Shown here: positions 52,976 to 63,319 of the stretch, one piece after another
How positions within the stretch are numbered: the stretch's first letter is position 1
Layout of the letters: each line of letters starts with the position of its first letter
NCBI GenBank assembly: GCA_003994795.1
Contig: AP018269.1
Location: 5,171,677 to 5,235,676, forward strand
Source: Cylindrospermum sp. NIES-4074
Lineage (GTDB): Bacteria; Cyanobacteriota; Cyanobacteriia; Cyanobacteriales; Nostocaceae
Direction of reading: 5' to 3'
DNA: 64,000 nucleotides
Program-made: the position numbers and the translations under genes
Notes under the pieces: generated by a model
Database searches by the model: none
What the model was told of the DNA's origin: nothing
What the model saw: only the letters and a program-made list of their open reading frames with translations

Positions 52976-53594
52976 GTTTCCGTCCCCGTGGGGGGGAAGA
53001 GGTAATGACAACCTGAATCAATTAGGTACTCAATTCACTTCGATTACAAGAGTTTCCATCCCCGTGAGGGGAAGAGGTAATGACAACCAAATTAAAAAAG
53101 ATGATATTGCAATTGAATCTGCCAAAGTGTTTCCATCCCCGTGAGGGGAAGAGATAATGACAACAATTTTAAATCACCCAAAATCAGAGATGATGCAGAC
53201 AGGTTTCCATCCCCGTGAGGGGAAGAGGTAATGATAACATGATACCAAGCCACATAGTAGCGAAACGCTTTCAGTTTCCATCCCCGTAAGGGGAAGAGGT
53301 AATGATAACTGTTATTACGCTTGTGGGCGACACTGGTGTGGGCAAGTTTCCATCCCCGTGAGGGGAACAGTTAATGACAACTTCGCACAGTTTCCTGTTG
53401 TGTTGCAACGCATCAAAGATTTTCCATCCCCGTGAGGGGAAGAGGTAATGACAACCTAGCATTTAACAATTCGCCACAAGTTTTAGTAAATTAAGTTTCC
53501 ATCCCCGTAAGGGGAAATGGTAATGACAATAAGATGCTTTTACTGCACTTCCTACCACAATTGGAAACTCGTTTCCATCCCCGTGAGGGGAAGG
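52976..53594 (-). CRISPR. CRISPR array of nine repeats, no cas genes in the window
   Basis: Nine repeats start at 52976, 53052, 53129, 53203, 53274, 53346, 53420, 53495 and 53571. The core unit is 36 bp: GTTTCCATCCCCGTGAGGGG followed by AAGAGGTAATGACAAC. Spacers are 35-41 bp. CCCC-GTGA-GGGG forms the hairpin. The reverse strand ends in ATGGAAAC, the usual 5' handle, so crRNAs run on the minus strand and the leader is on the right. The first repeat (52976) carries several changes, the last (53571) is cut after 24 bp, and several internal ones have one or two substitutions. Confidence 0.92.
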
Positions 53595-53642
53595 GCTTTG
53601 AGTTTTTGGTTGTATTCCCAAAATGCTTAACCAAAAAAGGAA

Positions 53643-53671
53643 ACTTTACTTATTTAATTGTCAAGGTTCAA
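53643..53671 (-). promoter_or_regulatory. Candidate CRISPR leader promoter
   Basis: On the minus strand TTGAAC (53666-53671) lies 17 bp from TAAAGT (53643-53648), about 50 bp upstream of the truncated leader-end repeat. A TTGACA at 53659-53664 lacks a good -10 partner. The call is tentative. Confidence 0.4.
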
Positions 53672-53758
53672 AATTTATACAAACAGTAACAGCATCTTAA
53701 GAAAAAGTCAATATATTCTCTTCTTCTCTCCGCGCCTCTGCGCCTCTGCGTGAAATCA

Positions 53759-54484
53759 TCAAACCTTCAACTTTGCTAAACCCAAATAACGAATCCCTTC
53801 AGGGGAAACTGCAAAACGACAGGGTAGAACTTCTAAACCAAGGGCGATCGCATCCCGCAACAATTTCCCATATACTGGATCTGTAATATCACCAGGGGCA
53901 AACTCCACACAATCACCTCGGTTGATAAAGTACAGCATCACTGCACGAGTTTGGGGTAAAAGTGCTGTCAGTTCTCGCAAATGCTTTTGTCCTCTTGTGG
54001 TTTCTGTGTCGGGAAATAGCGCTAAGGTTCCCTGACACCAAGTTGTATTTTTGACTTCTAAATAAATTGGGGGTTGGTTATCGTTGCCTGTTAAGAAAAA
54101 ATCTACCCGACTTTTTTTATCTTGCCCATAAACCACCTCGCCCTTAACTTGGCTATATTCGCCTAATTCGGGAAACAGATTTTTTGCTAAAGCTAATTTT
54201 ATTACCCGATTTGGTAAAGCTGTATTCACTCCTACCCAAGTTGGTTCGTTATCATTTACCTGAATCAACTCTAGAGTGTAAGCCAATTTGCGCTGAGGAT
54301 TATCACTTTTAGAAAGCTGTACCGCACTCCCAATGGTGGAAACTCCAGTCATGGGCCCGGTGTTGGGACAGTGTGCTGTCACAACTTCACCAGAATCTAG
54401 TTGAACATCAGCAAAAAAGCGCTTGTAGCGTTTGAGCAAAATACCGGGATATAAGGTAGGGTAGCGGTAAAGCCAATCAATCAT
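53759..54484 (-). CDS. sfsA: SfsA family DNA/RNA nuclease
   Basis: SfsA was named for sugar fermentation stimulation, and the family has a PD-(D/E)XK-like nuclease fold. Seen: AHCPNTGPMTG, RVDFFLTG (Asp), YLEVKNTT (E-x-K) and TRGQKHLRELTAL. From the ATG at 54484 (MIDWLYRYPTLYPG) the protein has 241 residues, near the family norm. The frame extends to 54568 without family resemblance. It lies beside the CRISPR array but is an ordinary chromosomal gene. Confidence 0.92.
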   Translation of the reverse strand: MIDWLYRYPTLYPGILLKRYKRFFADVQLDSGEVVTAHCPNTGPMTGVSTIGSAVQLSKSDNPQRKLAYTLELIQVNDNEPTWVGVNTALPNRVIKLALAKNLFPELGEYSQVKGEVVYGQDKKSRVDFFLTGNDNQPPIYLEVKNTTWCQGTLALFPDTETTRGQKHLRELTALLPQTRAVMLYFINRGDCVEFAPGDITDPVYGKLLRDAIALGLEVLPCRFAVSPEGIRYLGLAKLKV

Positions 54485-54655
54485 GATGATGTATGGTGTT
54501 TCTGGGGTCGGCTTCAACTCTACAACAAGCGATCGCACTATTTGACTAAAGTCATATATTCCCAGCAAACATCAAGATATAACATTTATTTAAGACTTCT
54601 CAAAGATGTAATCTTTAGGGGAAACTATAAATGTGTCTGCTCTGGGGGGGATGTT

Positions 54656-55795
54656 ATGACTAACAAAATAGAGTCGCCACTGTACTGTAAACTGCTATTG
54701 GATTCGGAAAATTCTGCTATTCAGAACTATCTACAGGCAATGGAACGGTTGTTGCTGGTGGTTCAAGATTTGTCCCTCACCCGCAGTCTAGAGCAGATTA
54801 TGGAAATTGTCCGGGTAGCAGCGCGGGAATTAACTGGTTCACAAGGGGCTAGTTTTGTGCTGCGGGATAACGGCTATTGCTACTATGCTGATGAGAATGC
54901 GATCGCTCCTTTGTGGAAAGGTCAACGATTTCCGATGGATATCTGCATTGGTGGTTGGGTAATGCTCAACCGTCAGCCTGCCATCATTGAGAATGTATGT
55001 GTTGATGAGCGGATTCCTTACGCTGCCTACCAACCCACATTCGTCAAAAGCATGGTGATGGTGCCTATCCGCACCCTTGAACCGATTGGCTCTATCGGTA
55101 CTTACTGGGCTAACTACCATCAACCCACAATGGAAGAAGTGAGGCTGTTGCAAGCATTGGCTGACACTACAGCGGTAGCAATGGAGAATGTGCAGGTATA
55201 CTCAGAATTAGAGCAGAGAGTATGCGATCGCACTGTCGCTCTAGAAACTGCTAATATCCTTCTGCAACAACAAATCCACGAACGGGAAGCCGCAGAAGCT
55301 GAAGTCCGTCGTCTTTCTCTCACCGATGAACTGACAGGACTGCACAATCGGCGCGGTTTTTTCTTGATAGCTGAACAGCAAATTAAGCTAGCTCATCGCT
55401 CACAAACCTGTGTAAGCATACTATTCATCGACTTGGATGGACTCAAAATTATCAATGACACTTTTGGACACGAAATGGGAGACACTGCCATTATTGCAGC
55501 TGCGGACTTGCTCAAGCAAACTTTCCGTGACTCCGACACCTTGGCCCGACTGGGTGGTGATGAATTTGTGGTGTTGATGCAAGGCGGTGATTCCAGTTGT
55601 GAGATGATACAGCAGCGACTACAATTGGCGATCGCACAATTCAACCAAACTCAGCAGCCGTTCCCGGTATCCATGAGTATTGGTGTCCAATCCTATGATC
55701 CTACTCAGCCCGTTTCTTTGGATGATTTAATCACTTTAGCTGATATCCAAATGTATCAACAAAAACGCGCCAAGAGAGCCAACCGACAGCCGTAG
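54656..55795 (+). CDS. GAF-GGDEF diguanylate cyclase
   Basis: The GAF domain is at about residues 35-185. A coiled linker (LEQRVCDRTVALETANILLQ) and a GGDEF domain follow. The active site is RLGGDEFVVL. An RDSD inhibitory site lies five residues before GGDEF, so product inhibition by c-di-GMP is expected. The ATG at 54656, preceded by GGGGGG, fits better than the frame opening at 54542. It makes c-di-GMP in response to an unknown GAF signal. Confidence 0.92.
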   Translation: MTNKIESPLYCKLLLDSENSAIQNYLQAMERLLLVVQDLSLTRSLEQIMEIVRVAARELTGSQGASFVLRDNGYCYYADENAIAPLWKGQRFPMDICIGGWVMLNRQPAIIENVCVDERIPYAAYQPTFVKSMVMVPIRTLEPIGSIGTYWANYHQPTMEEVRLLQALADTTAVAMENVQVYSELEQRVCDRTVALETANILLQQQIHEREAAEAEVRRLSLTDELTGLHNRRGFFLIAEQQIKLAHRSQTCVSILFIDLDGLKIINDTFGHEMGDTAIIAAADLLKQTFRDSDTLARLGGDEFVVLMQGGDSSCEMIQQRLQLAIAQFNQTQQPFPVSMSIGVQSYDPTQPVSLDDLITLADIQMYQQKRAKRANRQP

Positions 55796-55967
55796 TCAAC
55801 ACTGACTTTATTAACATGAAAATATAAATGTCTTTTTCATAACATGAATTAGTGATTTTTGTAGTAAAATTTACTATTTTAAAAAAATAGTACAATATAA
55901 TAGAAAGTAGAACCCTTCCCTTTAAGACAAATTAGGAAGAGTTTGAAAATGCAAGGAGGAAAATCCT

Positions 55968-56636
55968 ATGCAAAAAGTATGGGAATCAACAGAATTAGAT
56001 TATGCCTTTTTGTTTACCCTAAAAAAGGTAAATTCGCTCAATACTCAAGGTTTTCAGCCATTTTTTAATGACTTGCCTATTGATCCTTACATTAAAGGCA
56101 ATTATCGCTTTAGAAGATTATCTCGTTTTATAGTTTCTGGGAATAAGTTAATTAAACTACCTCATGGGTATCTCTTCCAAGGTAAAGATTACAATCCATT
56201 ATTGGGTGACATTAAAAGAGAGTTTGCAGAATTAGACGATGCACTCATAGAACTTGATATTTTTAAACATCTTGTTCTAGCATTTAGTGATTCTTGCAAA
56301 TTACACCCAGAAGCAGAAATCGGTGTTCATCAAATCAGAACTACTTGTTCACCCACTAATTTAGGTAATCCAGCACCTGAAGGTATCCATCAAGATGGTA
56401 CTGATTTTATTGGTATCTTCTCGGTTGATAGAAATAATATCCAGGGTGGAGAAACACATTTGTATGCTGCTAAAAAAGAAAAACCAGTTTTTAACAAAAT
56501 CCTGCATCCAGGAGAACTGGTTTTAGTTAATGATCATGAATTTTTCCACTTTACCACTCCCATTAAACCCCAAACTGAGGGACAGGGAAGCAGAGATGTT
56601 TTTGTGCTAAGTTCTCCTAGCTTAATTTCTGATTAA
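55968..56636 (+). CDS. 2-oxoglutarate/Fe(II) dioxygenase (isoleucine 4-hydroxylase-like family)
   Basis: The 222-residue protein shows the PF10014-type signature. The metal site is EGIHQDGTDF (His141, Asp143) with a distal His in DHEFFHFTTPI (His194), and a downstream Arg (QGSRDVFV) fits 2-oxoglutarate binding. HQIRTTC and GGETHLY are family strands. Members hydroxylate free amino acids such as isoleucine. A strong AAGGAGG precedes the ATG, partly inside a small hairpin (aggaggaaaatcct). It converges with the DUF711 gene. Confidence 0.85.
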   Translation: MQKVWESTELDYAFLFTLKKVNSLNTQGFQPFFNDLPIDPYIKGNYRFRRLSRFIVSGNKLIKLPHGYLFQGKDYNPLLGDIKREFAELDDALIELDIFKHLVLAFSDSCKLHPEAEIGVHQIRTTCSPTNLGNPAPEGIHQDGTDFIGIFSVDRNNIQGGETHLYAAKKEKPVFNKILHPGELVLVNDHEFFHFTTPIKPQTEGQGSRDVFVLSSPSLISD

Positions 56637-56921
56637 ACACTCGGTAGACTTAATTTAACGGCATTTGATTCAGGGCTATTTCATTCTTCCAAAGACTGCA
56701 ATAATGCTTATATATTTAGTCCGCGAAGGCGGACTTTGTTCTTGTAGCCGCGACTTCAGTCGTCAGGCTTCCTTAGATTTAATTTAATGGGGATGTTTCA
56801 GGTTTATATCTGGATGGTTCTGTGAAAGTCAATTTTAGGAAAATTGAACCACAGATGAACACAGATGAACACAGATAATTAAAGATAAATGATCTGTGGT
56901 TACATTGTTCCCGTCTCTATT

Positions 56922-58070
56922 CTAGTCTACAGCTAATATTTTACAATCTACCAGATATGGGGAATTGAATGTAGTCATTTCCCCTGCTTTTTTACCTGGG
57001 ATGGGAAATAATCTCGCTGATAATGGTTTATTTAGCTTCATAGCTAATGTTGCTATATCAATTAATATGGCAGCAATTTTATCAATGGAAATATCACCGG
57101 GAATTGGCACTGTATCTAGTCCACAACCGCAAACTGCTGAATATAATAATAAATTTGTGATATTATATGTATGCTCGTTAGCTCTGGCAGCTAATCCTAT
57201 ATCTTCACAAACTGGTAACATTAAGCCAGAGTAACCGCAAATTTTAACCGATACATTTTTGATTACACGAGTCAACATCCCAGATATTGCTAATGTTCCC
57301 GGATTTCCAAACTTACCATTAATGAGTTTTTCATAAGCAAAAGCAATGCTATTTTCTGCTTCTAAAGACGGCGCTAGGGAAGTGTCAATTCCGTGATATT
57401 CTAAATTAAACTTATCTGATATATTTTCAGCAATAGCAGCAACCTTATGTAATGCTTCTTCCAAGAGTAATTGCAGGTTTTTCTCTGCTGTTTGGATATT
57501 ATTAGCATTTGCAAAGGCTTGCATTACCAAATCGCAGCACTCTAAACCAATAGCAAAAGATGTGTTACCCTCATGGTATGCAGTCGGGAAAAATGGAATT
57601 CCTGGTTTACAGTTAGCCCAAGCACAAAAGCGAAAATTACCATAACCCTTTTCACTTTCTTGGGAAATGCGTTTAATTACTTTTGCAGATTCCCAAGCAT
57701 TTTCAAAATTAATGCCAGTTTCACCATCACCAATTTTGCTAGAACAATAAATCAATGAGGTACTTTTGTTGATTTCCGGAATTAAGGCTATAGTTTCCGG
57801 TTGACTAGTATATCCAATATTGAAAAGTCCTATATTTAAGTTTTGACAAAATCTTTCTAATATTTGGATTTCGCTGATAATTTCATTATTTGACAAACCT
57901 TTCAGGTATTCTTGCCAAGTATTAGTAGCTATTCTGGTTGTTTGAACTTCATAACCTTGTTGTTCAAAAAATAATTTAGCTTGCTGATTAAATTCAGCGG
58001 CTTGTTTAATTTTTTCTGTCTCGTTTGGAGATTGTAGGGATATGCCGGTGGTAATAGTTCTAATCTTCAT
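56922..58070 (-). CDS. DUF711 (UPF0210/PFL-like) family protein
   Basis: From the ATG at 58070 (MKIRTITTGISLQ) the protein has 382 residues, the family size. Seen: FRFCAWANCKPGIPFFPTAYHEG, YHGIDTSLAPSLEAENSIAFA, VCEDIGLAARANEHTYNI and GCGLDTVPIPGDIS. The family is of unsettled function, sometimes linked to amino acid metabolism. A frame start at 58118 would add 16 residues. Confidence 0.85.
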   Translation of the reverse strand: MKIRTITTGISLQSPNETEKIKQAAEFNQQAKLFFEQQGYEVQTTRIATNTWQEYLKGLSNNEIISEIQILERFCQNLNIGLFNIGYTSQPETIALIPEINKSTSLIYCSSKIGDGETGINFENAWESAKVIKRISQESEKGYGNFRFCAWANCKPGIPFFPTAYHEGNTSFAIGLECCDLVMQAFANANNIQTAEKNLQLLLEEALHKVAAIAENISDKFNLEYHGIDTSLAPSLEAENSIAFAYEKLINGKFGNPGTLAISGMLTRVIKNVSVKICGYSGLMLPVCEDIGLAARANEHTYNITNLLLYSAVCGCGLDTVPIPGDISIDKIAAILIDIATLAMKLNKPLSARLFPIPGKKAGEMTTFNSPYLVDCKILAVD

Positions 58071-58354
58071 CGGGAGTATGTGGTAATATCTTAACAGTAC
58101 TTTTAACTTTTTTAACATAACTTTTAAGCAAGAACTAAGACCACAACCTGAAAATGTATAATAATGTCATTGAGTGTATCCCATTTTGACAAATTTTTAG
58201 GCGTGGGTTAGTTTAGATGCACCGATAATAACAAATGGGTTATATAGAATTTATAAATCACTCATAGAAACACTTCCTTATTCTCTCTGCGTTCTCTGTG
58301 CCTCTGCGGTTCGTAAAAAATCAAACATCTTCTTAACTCAACACAATCAACATT

Positions 58355-59623
58355 ATGAATAACGAATTTTACAATCAGGGCTTAGAAAAAGCTAAACAAA
58401 AAGATTATGCTGGAGCTATTGAGGAATTTAACCGTGCTTTAGAGGCAAATCCTAACTTTAGTGCAGCTTACTTACAACGAGGTTTAGCCTATTATGACTC
58501 AGGGGCAGTTCTCCAAGCGGTTTCTGATTACACCGCAGCTTTAAAGCTAGATTCTGAAAGTGTAGAAGCATATTATTATCGCGCTTTAGCAAGGTTGGGG
58601 CTAAAAAACCTACCGGGGGCGTTGGAGGATGTGGAGAAAGCGATTAAACTTAATCTTAACTATGCCCATGCTTATAATTTGCGGGGAATAGTGCGACGCA
58701 AACAGGGATATATTCAAGATGCGATCGCCAATTTTAAAAAAGCTGCCCAATTATATCTAGAACAAAAGGATAAAGAAAATTGTCGCCACTGTCTAGACAA
58801 GATTAAACAGCTACAACCCCCAGCAAAACCAGCACCACAGCAAAAAACCGCCGCACCTGCGCTAATTACATCCACAGGGGATTATTTCGCGCAATTATTA
58901 GAGAAAGCAGAAAAGGGCGAGACAAAAGAAGCGATCGCGGATTTAAACTGGATATTGCAAGCTGACTCCCAAGATGCACAAGCTTATTGCTGTCGTGGGG
59001 TGGTGCGCTGCAAAATGGGAAACTATCGGGAAGCGATCGCCGATTTTAATCAAGCGCTGCAACTTAACTTTACAGATCCTATTGTCTATCGTAATCGAGG
59101 AAAGGCTCGTTCTCAGTTAAGTGATCATCAAGGGGCGATTGCTGATTTTAACCAAGCCATCCAAATACAACCCCAAGATGCCTTAGTATATGTTGCCAGA
59201 GGGAATGTCTATCGGTCAATGGGGGACTATCTGCGGGCGATTCAAGACTACGCTCAAGCACTGCAAATTAACGCCCATGATGCCTCAGCTTACTACAATC
59301 GGGGCATTGCCTATACTTTTTTAGAAGAATTGCCTCATGCGATCGCTGATTATCAAAAAGCAGCTAGTATATTTTGTGAACAAGAAGACTGGGATAATTA
59401 CCAACAAGTCTTAGATAGTCTCCAAAAAATCCAGTCATCTAGCCCAGAGTCCAAAAAAGCAACGTATAACATACTACGCCAGAGACTATTGAGTATGGTA
59501 GGGGGACAGTGGGAAATCGCCCAAAGATTAATTCAGCAGCAGCGAGATTACAATCCGGGAATGTCAGACGAGTGGTACTTGCAAAAAGTCATTTATGATT
59601 TGCAGCGCGATCGCGGCCAATAA
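58355..59623 (+). CDS. TPR repeat protein
   Basis: The 422-residue protein contains at least eight tetratricopeptide units in two blocks. The first covers about residues 2-140 (FYNQGLEKAKQKDYAGAIEEFNRALEANPN) and the second about 170-340 (AYCCRGVVRCKMGNYREAIADFNQALQ). They are separated by a Pro/Ala-rich linker. The last 60 residues are helical (QRLLSMVGGQWEIAQRLI). It is soluble and probably a scaffold; its partner is unknown. Confidence 0.9.
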   Translation: MNNEFYNQGLEKAKQKDYAGAIEEFNRALEANPNFSAAYLQRGLAYYDSGAVLQAVSDYTAALKLDSESVEAYYYRALARLGLKNLPGALEDVEKAIKLNLNYAHAYNLRGIVRRKQGYIQDAIANFKKAAQLYLEQKDKENCRHCLDKIKQLQPPAKPAPQQKTAAPALITSTGDYFAQLLEKAEKGETKEAIADLNWILQADSQDAQAYCCRGVVRCKMGNYREAIADFNQALQLNFTDPIVYRNRGKARSQLSDHQGAIADFNQAIQIQPQDALVYVARGNVYRSMGDYLRAIQDYAQALQINAHDASAYYNRGIAYTFLEELPHAIADYQKAASIFCEQEDWDNYQQVLDSLQKIQSSSPESKKATYNILRQRLLSMVGGQWEIAQRLIQQQRDYNPGMSDEWYLQKVIYDLQRDRGQ

Positions 59624-60488
59624 CTCGATTTTTATTACTTAGACAATTCCCAATTCTGAACAATAATTAGGTATCTAATTGAAATATTTTTTACCATTAA
59701 TTTGTTAAATAAGACACAAATTAACAGCTAAATCGTTAGATTTGTTATTTAATTTATCCAGCTAAATAAAACTACATTGAAAAGATACTTAATGTGCTAG
59801 TTGTCAAAGCGGAATATCTCCCACTTAATTTTAAAGTATAAATAAAGATTTGATGAAAGCTAATTGATTTTCGGAGCGTTCCCCGTTAAATTGTTGTAAT
59901 ATCGATTCTTATGAATAACCTCAAAAATCTTACTGGATTATCGGGGAGCAAGATAGCTTGAGATAATATATTCCATTGAGTAAAAATCTACTAGTTATCG
60001 TCCTGAAACCTTTTTCTTCCATAGATTGATTATGGGACTAAAGCTGCGTGTCACACTCAATATAAGATTGTAGGGTGCGTCTTTAACAATTAAAAATTAA
60101 GGATTAAAAATTAAAAATGAAAGCAATAACTAACTTTTTAGGGTTACATTTTTAATTTATTCTTCTCTTAATTTTTAATTTGTAATTTTTAATTGGAGCA
60201 AAGCTACTGACGCACCCTACAAAGCCATGCCAGTTGCGTAAGTCCTGGGTTAGATCAAGGCTAAACCTCTACATATTAGTTTCCAGCAACTACCAGGTGT
60301 CTCTACATAAATCTCAAATTTTTGAACAGTCCCCTTGGCAAACTCCAGCAAATTGAAATTAGCCAAAAAACTAGGGATAAAGCAAAGATAAATTTGCATT
60401 TTGTCATTAATTTAGCAGCGATATTGACTGAGCAAAATCAGTAAATTCTCCGGTTTCCCATCATTTAGTTATTAGTATTGGACTATCA
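59624..60488. mobile_element. Gene-free stretch with a MITE-like element (60070-60220)
   Basis: The element at 60070-60220 has inverted ends gtagggtgcgt and acgcaccctac and an AT-rich interior of mirrored ttaaaaatta units. The same ends occur at 52251-52316. A half-end of the other family (gttgcgtaagtcct, 60233-60246) follows. The rest is AT-rich leader for the synthetase gene. Confidence 0.7.
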
Positions 60489-63263
60489 ATGAATAATCTT
60501 TCCAGACTAATTACCAAGACACCTTTAAAGCAAAAGTTTGTTTGTAACCGTTTAATTACCCCACCTCCTGGATTTAGGGAATTTAACAAAGCAGATATTG
60601 AGCAATCAATCACCAGCCGTTTTGAACAACAAGTAAACAAGTATCCTGACTCCATTGCTGTCAAAAGCCAGACGGAAACACTCACCTATGAACAGTTAAA
60701 TAAAACTGCTAATCGTTTAGCACAAGCTATCCTTTCTATGAGAGGAGAAAAGCAGGAAGTGATAGTAATGTTGTTAGAAAAAGGTACAAGTTTTATTAGT
60801 ACTATTTTTGGGGCATTAAAGACAGGAAAAATATTTGTGCCTCTGGATAATACATTTCCTCTTGATAGACTTGCCTATATTCTAGAAGATTCACAAGCTG
60901 TTTTAATTGTCACCAACAATCAAAATTTGGCTTTAGCCCATGAGTTAGCTGTTAATGGATGTCAGCTATTAAATATTGACAATATAGATGGCAATATTTC
61001 TAGTGAAAACCCCAAGATTAAAATTTCACCAGATACGCCAGCTTATATAATTTACACTAGCGGCTCAACTGGAAAACCAAAAGGAGTTGTGCAGAGTCAT
61101 CGCAACGCACTGCATTACTGCATGAATGATACTAATACCTTACTTGTCAGTCCAGAAGACAGAGTAATTTTCCTCTACTCTTGTAGTGCTTTGGGGGGAA
61201 TATTGTGTATTTGTTATACCTTGCTGAATGGTGCATCTCTCTACTCTTTTAATGTCAAGGAAGAAGGATTAACGAATTTAGTTAACTGGCTAATTCAGGA
61301 AGAAATTACTATTTACCATTCCTTTGCCACACTTTTTCGACATTTTGTGGATACCCTCACAGGTATAGAGCAGTTTACTAAAATTCGCCTAGTTAAATTA
61401 GGTGGTGAAGCTACCTTGCAAAGAGATGTTGAACTCTACAAAAAGCATTTTTCTGCAAACTGTATTTTGTACGCCAGTTTGGGAGCAACGGAAACTGGAA
61501 CTTTCCGAAATTATCTTGTTGATAAAGACACCCAAATTAATAGCAGCACCGTACCAATTGGCTACCCAGTTGAGGATATGGATATTGTGCTGCTTGATGA
61601 AGCAGGGATAGAAGTTGAAAATGGTGTTGGCGAAATTGCTGTTAAAAGTAAATATTTAGCTCTTGGTTATTGGCAAAAACCACAACTGACAAATGCTGTA
61701 TTTCTGCCAGATTTTCAAGGTGGAGGCGAACGAATATATTGTACTGGAGATTTGGGACGGATGGAGCCTGATGGTTGTCTGATTCACATGGGAAGAAAAG
61801 ATTTTCAGGTGAAAATCAGAGGCTTCAGAATTGAAGTTACAGAAATTGAGATGGCACTTTTTAACACTGGCGCTATCAAAGAAGTTGTAGTTATCGCCCG
61901 TGAGGACATACCAGAAGAAAAACGTTTAGTTGCTTATATTGTTCCCCAACAACAACCAGCACCCACAGCTAGGGAACTACGGCAATATTTGCAGGATAAA
62001 TTGCCTGATTACATGGTGCCTAGTGCTTTTGTCTTCTTGAATGCTCTACCATTAACGCCCAATGGTAAGATAGACCGCTTGTCTTTGCCAGCACCTAATT
62101 TAGCACAGTCAGAGATGGCAGCAAGTTTTGTTGCGCCCCGTGATGATTTAGAATGTCAGCTAACGCAGATTTGGGAAGCAGTTTTAGGCATTAAACCCAT
62201 TGGTGTGAAGGATAACTTCTTTGAATTGGGCGGACATTCGTTGTTAGCGGTGCGCTTATTCGCAGAAATAGAACGTATTTTCGCTAAAAAACTACCTCTT
62301 GCTTCCCTCTTTCCATCTGGTACAGTGGAAGCGATCGCCTTTTTGATGCGCTCAGAACCAGAAAAACAGGATCAATCAATAGCTACTTGGCCGTCTTTGG
62401 TCGCAATGCAACCCCAAGGTTCCAAGCCACCTGTTTTCTTAATCCACTCTCTGGGAGGAGAATTACTCTGTTACCGAGATTTTGTCATTTATCTAGGGAC
62501 AGACCAACCAGTTTATGGGCTACAACCCCAAGGGCTAGATGGAAAACAGCTTCCTTATACCCGGCTTGAAGACATGGCTGCCCACTACATTCAAGAAATT
62601 CAAACAGTTCAACCCCAAGGCCCTTATTATCTAGCGGGTTACTCCTTTGGGGGTGTGGTTGCCTACGAGATGGCGCAACAACTCCACAGGCAAGGTCAGA
62701 AAGTGGGTATTCTTAGTATGTTTGACACCTGTCGTCCTGGCTATAGTGAGCGGTTATCCTTCCTGAGGCGAATTCCCTTACATTTAGATAATCTTGTCCA
62801 CAAGGGGCCTGACTACATTTGGCAAAAGGCTCTGGGTTTGAGCCAAGTGGCTAAATATCATCTTCAACAGGGATACAAGTATTACTTAAATGCGACACCT
62901 CAAGTATTGGATATTGCTCAACAGATAGACTATACAGAAAAGCAGTTAGACATTATCAGTGCTAACGCTCAATCTCTTAGTAGATATACTTTTGAATCTT
63001 ATCCTGGTGCAGTTACTCTGTTTAGGACTGAGGATCAAAATCGAGGTAATGCTGTGGGCGTAAAATACGAACCGCAATTTGGCTGGGGTGAAATTGTTAC
63101 AGGTGGATTAGATATCCACTATATTCCGGGTTCTCACCTTTCTCTGCTCAATGAACCCCATGTACAATTGCTGGCAGAAAAATTTAAAGTTTGTCTAGAG
63201 AAGACGCAGAGAATGAACTTAGCGTCTGTTAAAAAAGGCGATCGCCTGTCATCATCATCGTGA
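60489..63263 (+). CDS. Single-module nonribosomal-peptide-synthetase-like A-PCP-TE protein
   Basis: The 924-residue protein has an adenylation domain (about residues 30-540) with A3 YTSGSTGKPKGVV, A7 YCTGDLGRMEPDG, A8 KDFQVKIRGFRIEVTEIE and A10 PNGKIDR. A carrier domain follows, with FFELGGHSLLAVRLF (phosphopantetheine Ser about 583). A thioesterase then follows with GYSFGGVVAYEM (Ser about 719). There is no condensation domain. It may activate one acid and release it as an ester, lactone, dimer or free product. The substrate cannot be read reliably by eye. Confidence 0.9.
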   Translation: MNNLSRLITKTPLKQKFVCNRLITPPPGFREFNKADIEQSITSRFEQQVNKYPDSIAVKSQTETLTYEQLNKTANRLAQAILSMRGEKQEVIVMLLEKGTSFISTIFGALKTGKIFVPLDNTFPLDRLAYILEDSQAVLIVTNNQNLALAHELAVNGCQLLNIDNIDGNISSENPKIKISPDTPAYIIYTSGSTGKPKGVVQSHRNALHYCMNDTNTLLVSPEDRVIFLYSCSALGGILCICYTLLNGASLYSFNVKEEGLTNLVNWLIQEEITIYHSFATLFRHFVDTLTGIEQFTKIRLVKLGGEATLQRDVELYKKHFSANCILYASLGATETGTFRNYLVDKDTQINSSTVPIGYPVEDMDIVLLDEAGIEVENGVGEIAVKSKYLALGYWQKPQLTNAVFLPDFQGGGERIYCTGDLGRMEPDGCLIHMGRKDFQVKIRGFRIEVTEIEMALFNTGAIKEVVVIAREDIPEEKRLVAYIVPQQQPAPTARELRQYLQDKLPDYMVPSAFVFLNALPLTPNGKIDRLSLPAPNLAQSEMAASFVAPRDDLECQLTQIWEAVLGIKPIGVKDNFFELGGHSLLAVRLFAEIERIFAKKLPLASLFPSGTVEAIAFLMRSEPEKQDQSIATWPSLVAMQPQGSKPPVFLIHSLGGELLCYRDFVIYLGTDQPVYGLQPQGLDGKQLPYTRLEDMAAHYIQEIQTVQPQGPYYLAGYSFGGVVAYEMAQQLHRQGQKVGILSMFDTCRPGYSERLSFLRRIPLHLDNLVHKGPDYIWQKALGLSQVAKYHLQQGYKYYLNATPQVLDIAQQIDYTEKQLDIISANAQSLSRYTFESYPGAVTLFRTEDQNRGNAVGVKYEPQFGWGEIVTGGLDIHYIPGSHLSLLNEPHVQLLAEKFKVCLEKTQRMNLASVKKGDRLSSSS

Positions 63264-63319
63264 CTACCCAAAAAATGGTTTTTTGAGGAGTATATTCAAG
63301 ATGCGATCGCCGTCTTTAA

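Noticed and set aside
53271-53462. Open frame across the CRISPR array
   Set aside because: It is formed by the repeats themselves.
53759-54484. SfsA as a CRISPR-associated nuclease
   Set aside because: It is a widespread chromosomal family; position next to the array is not evidence of function in immunity.
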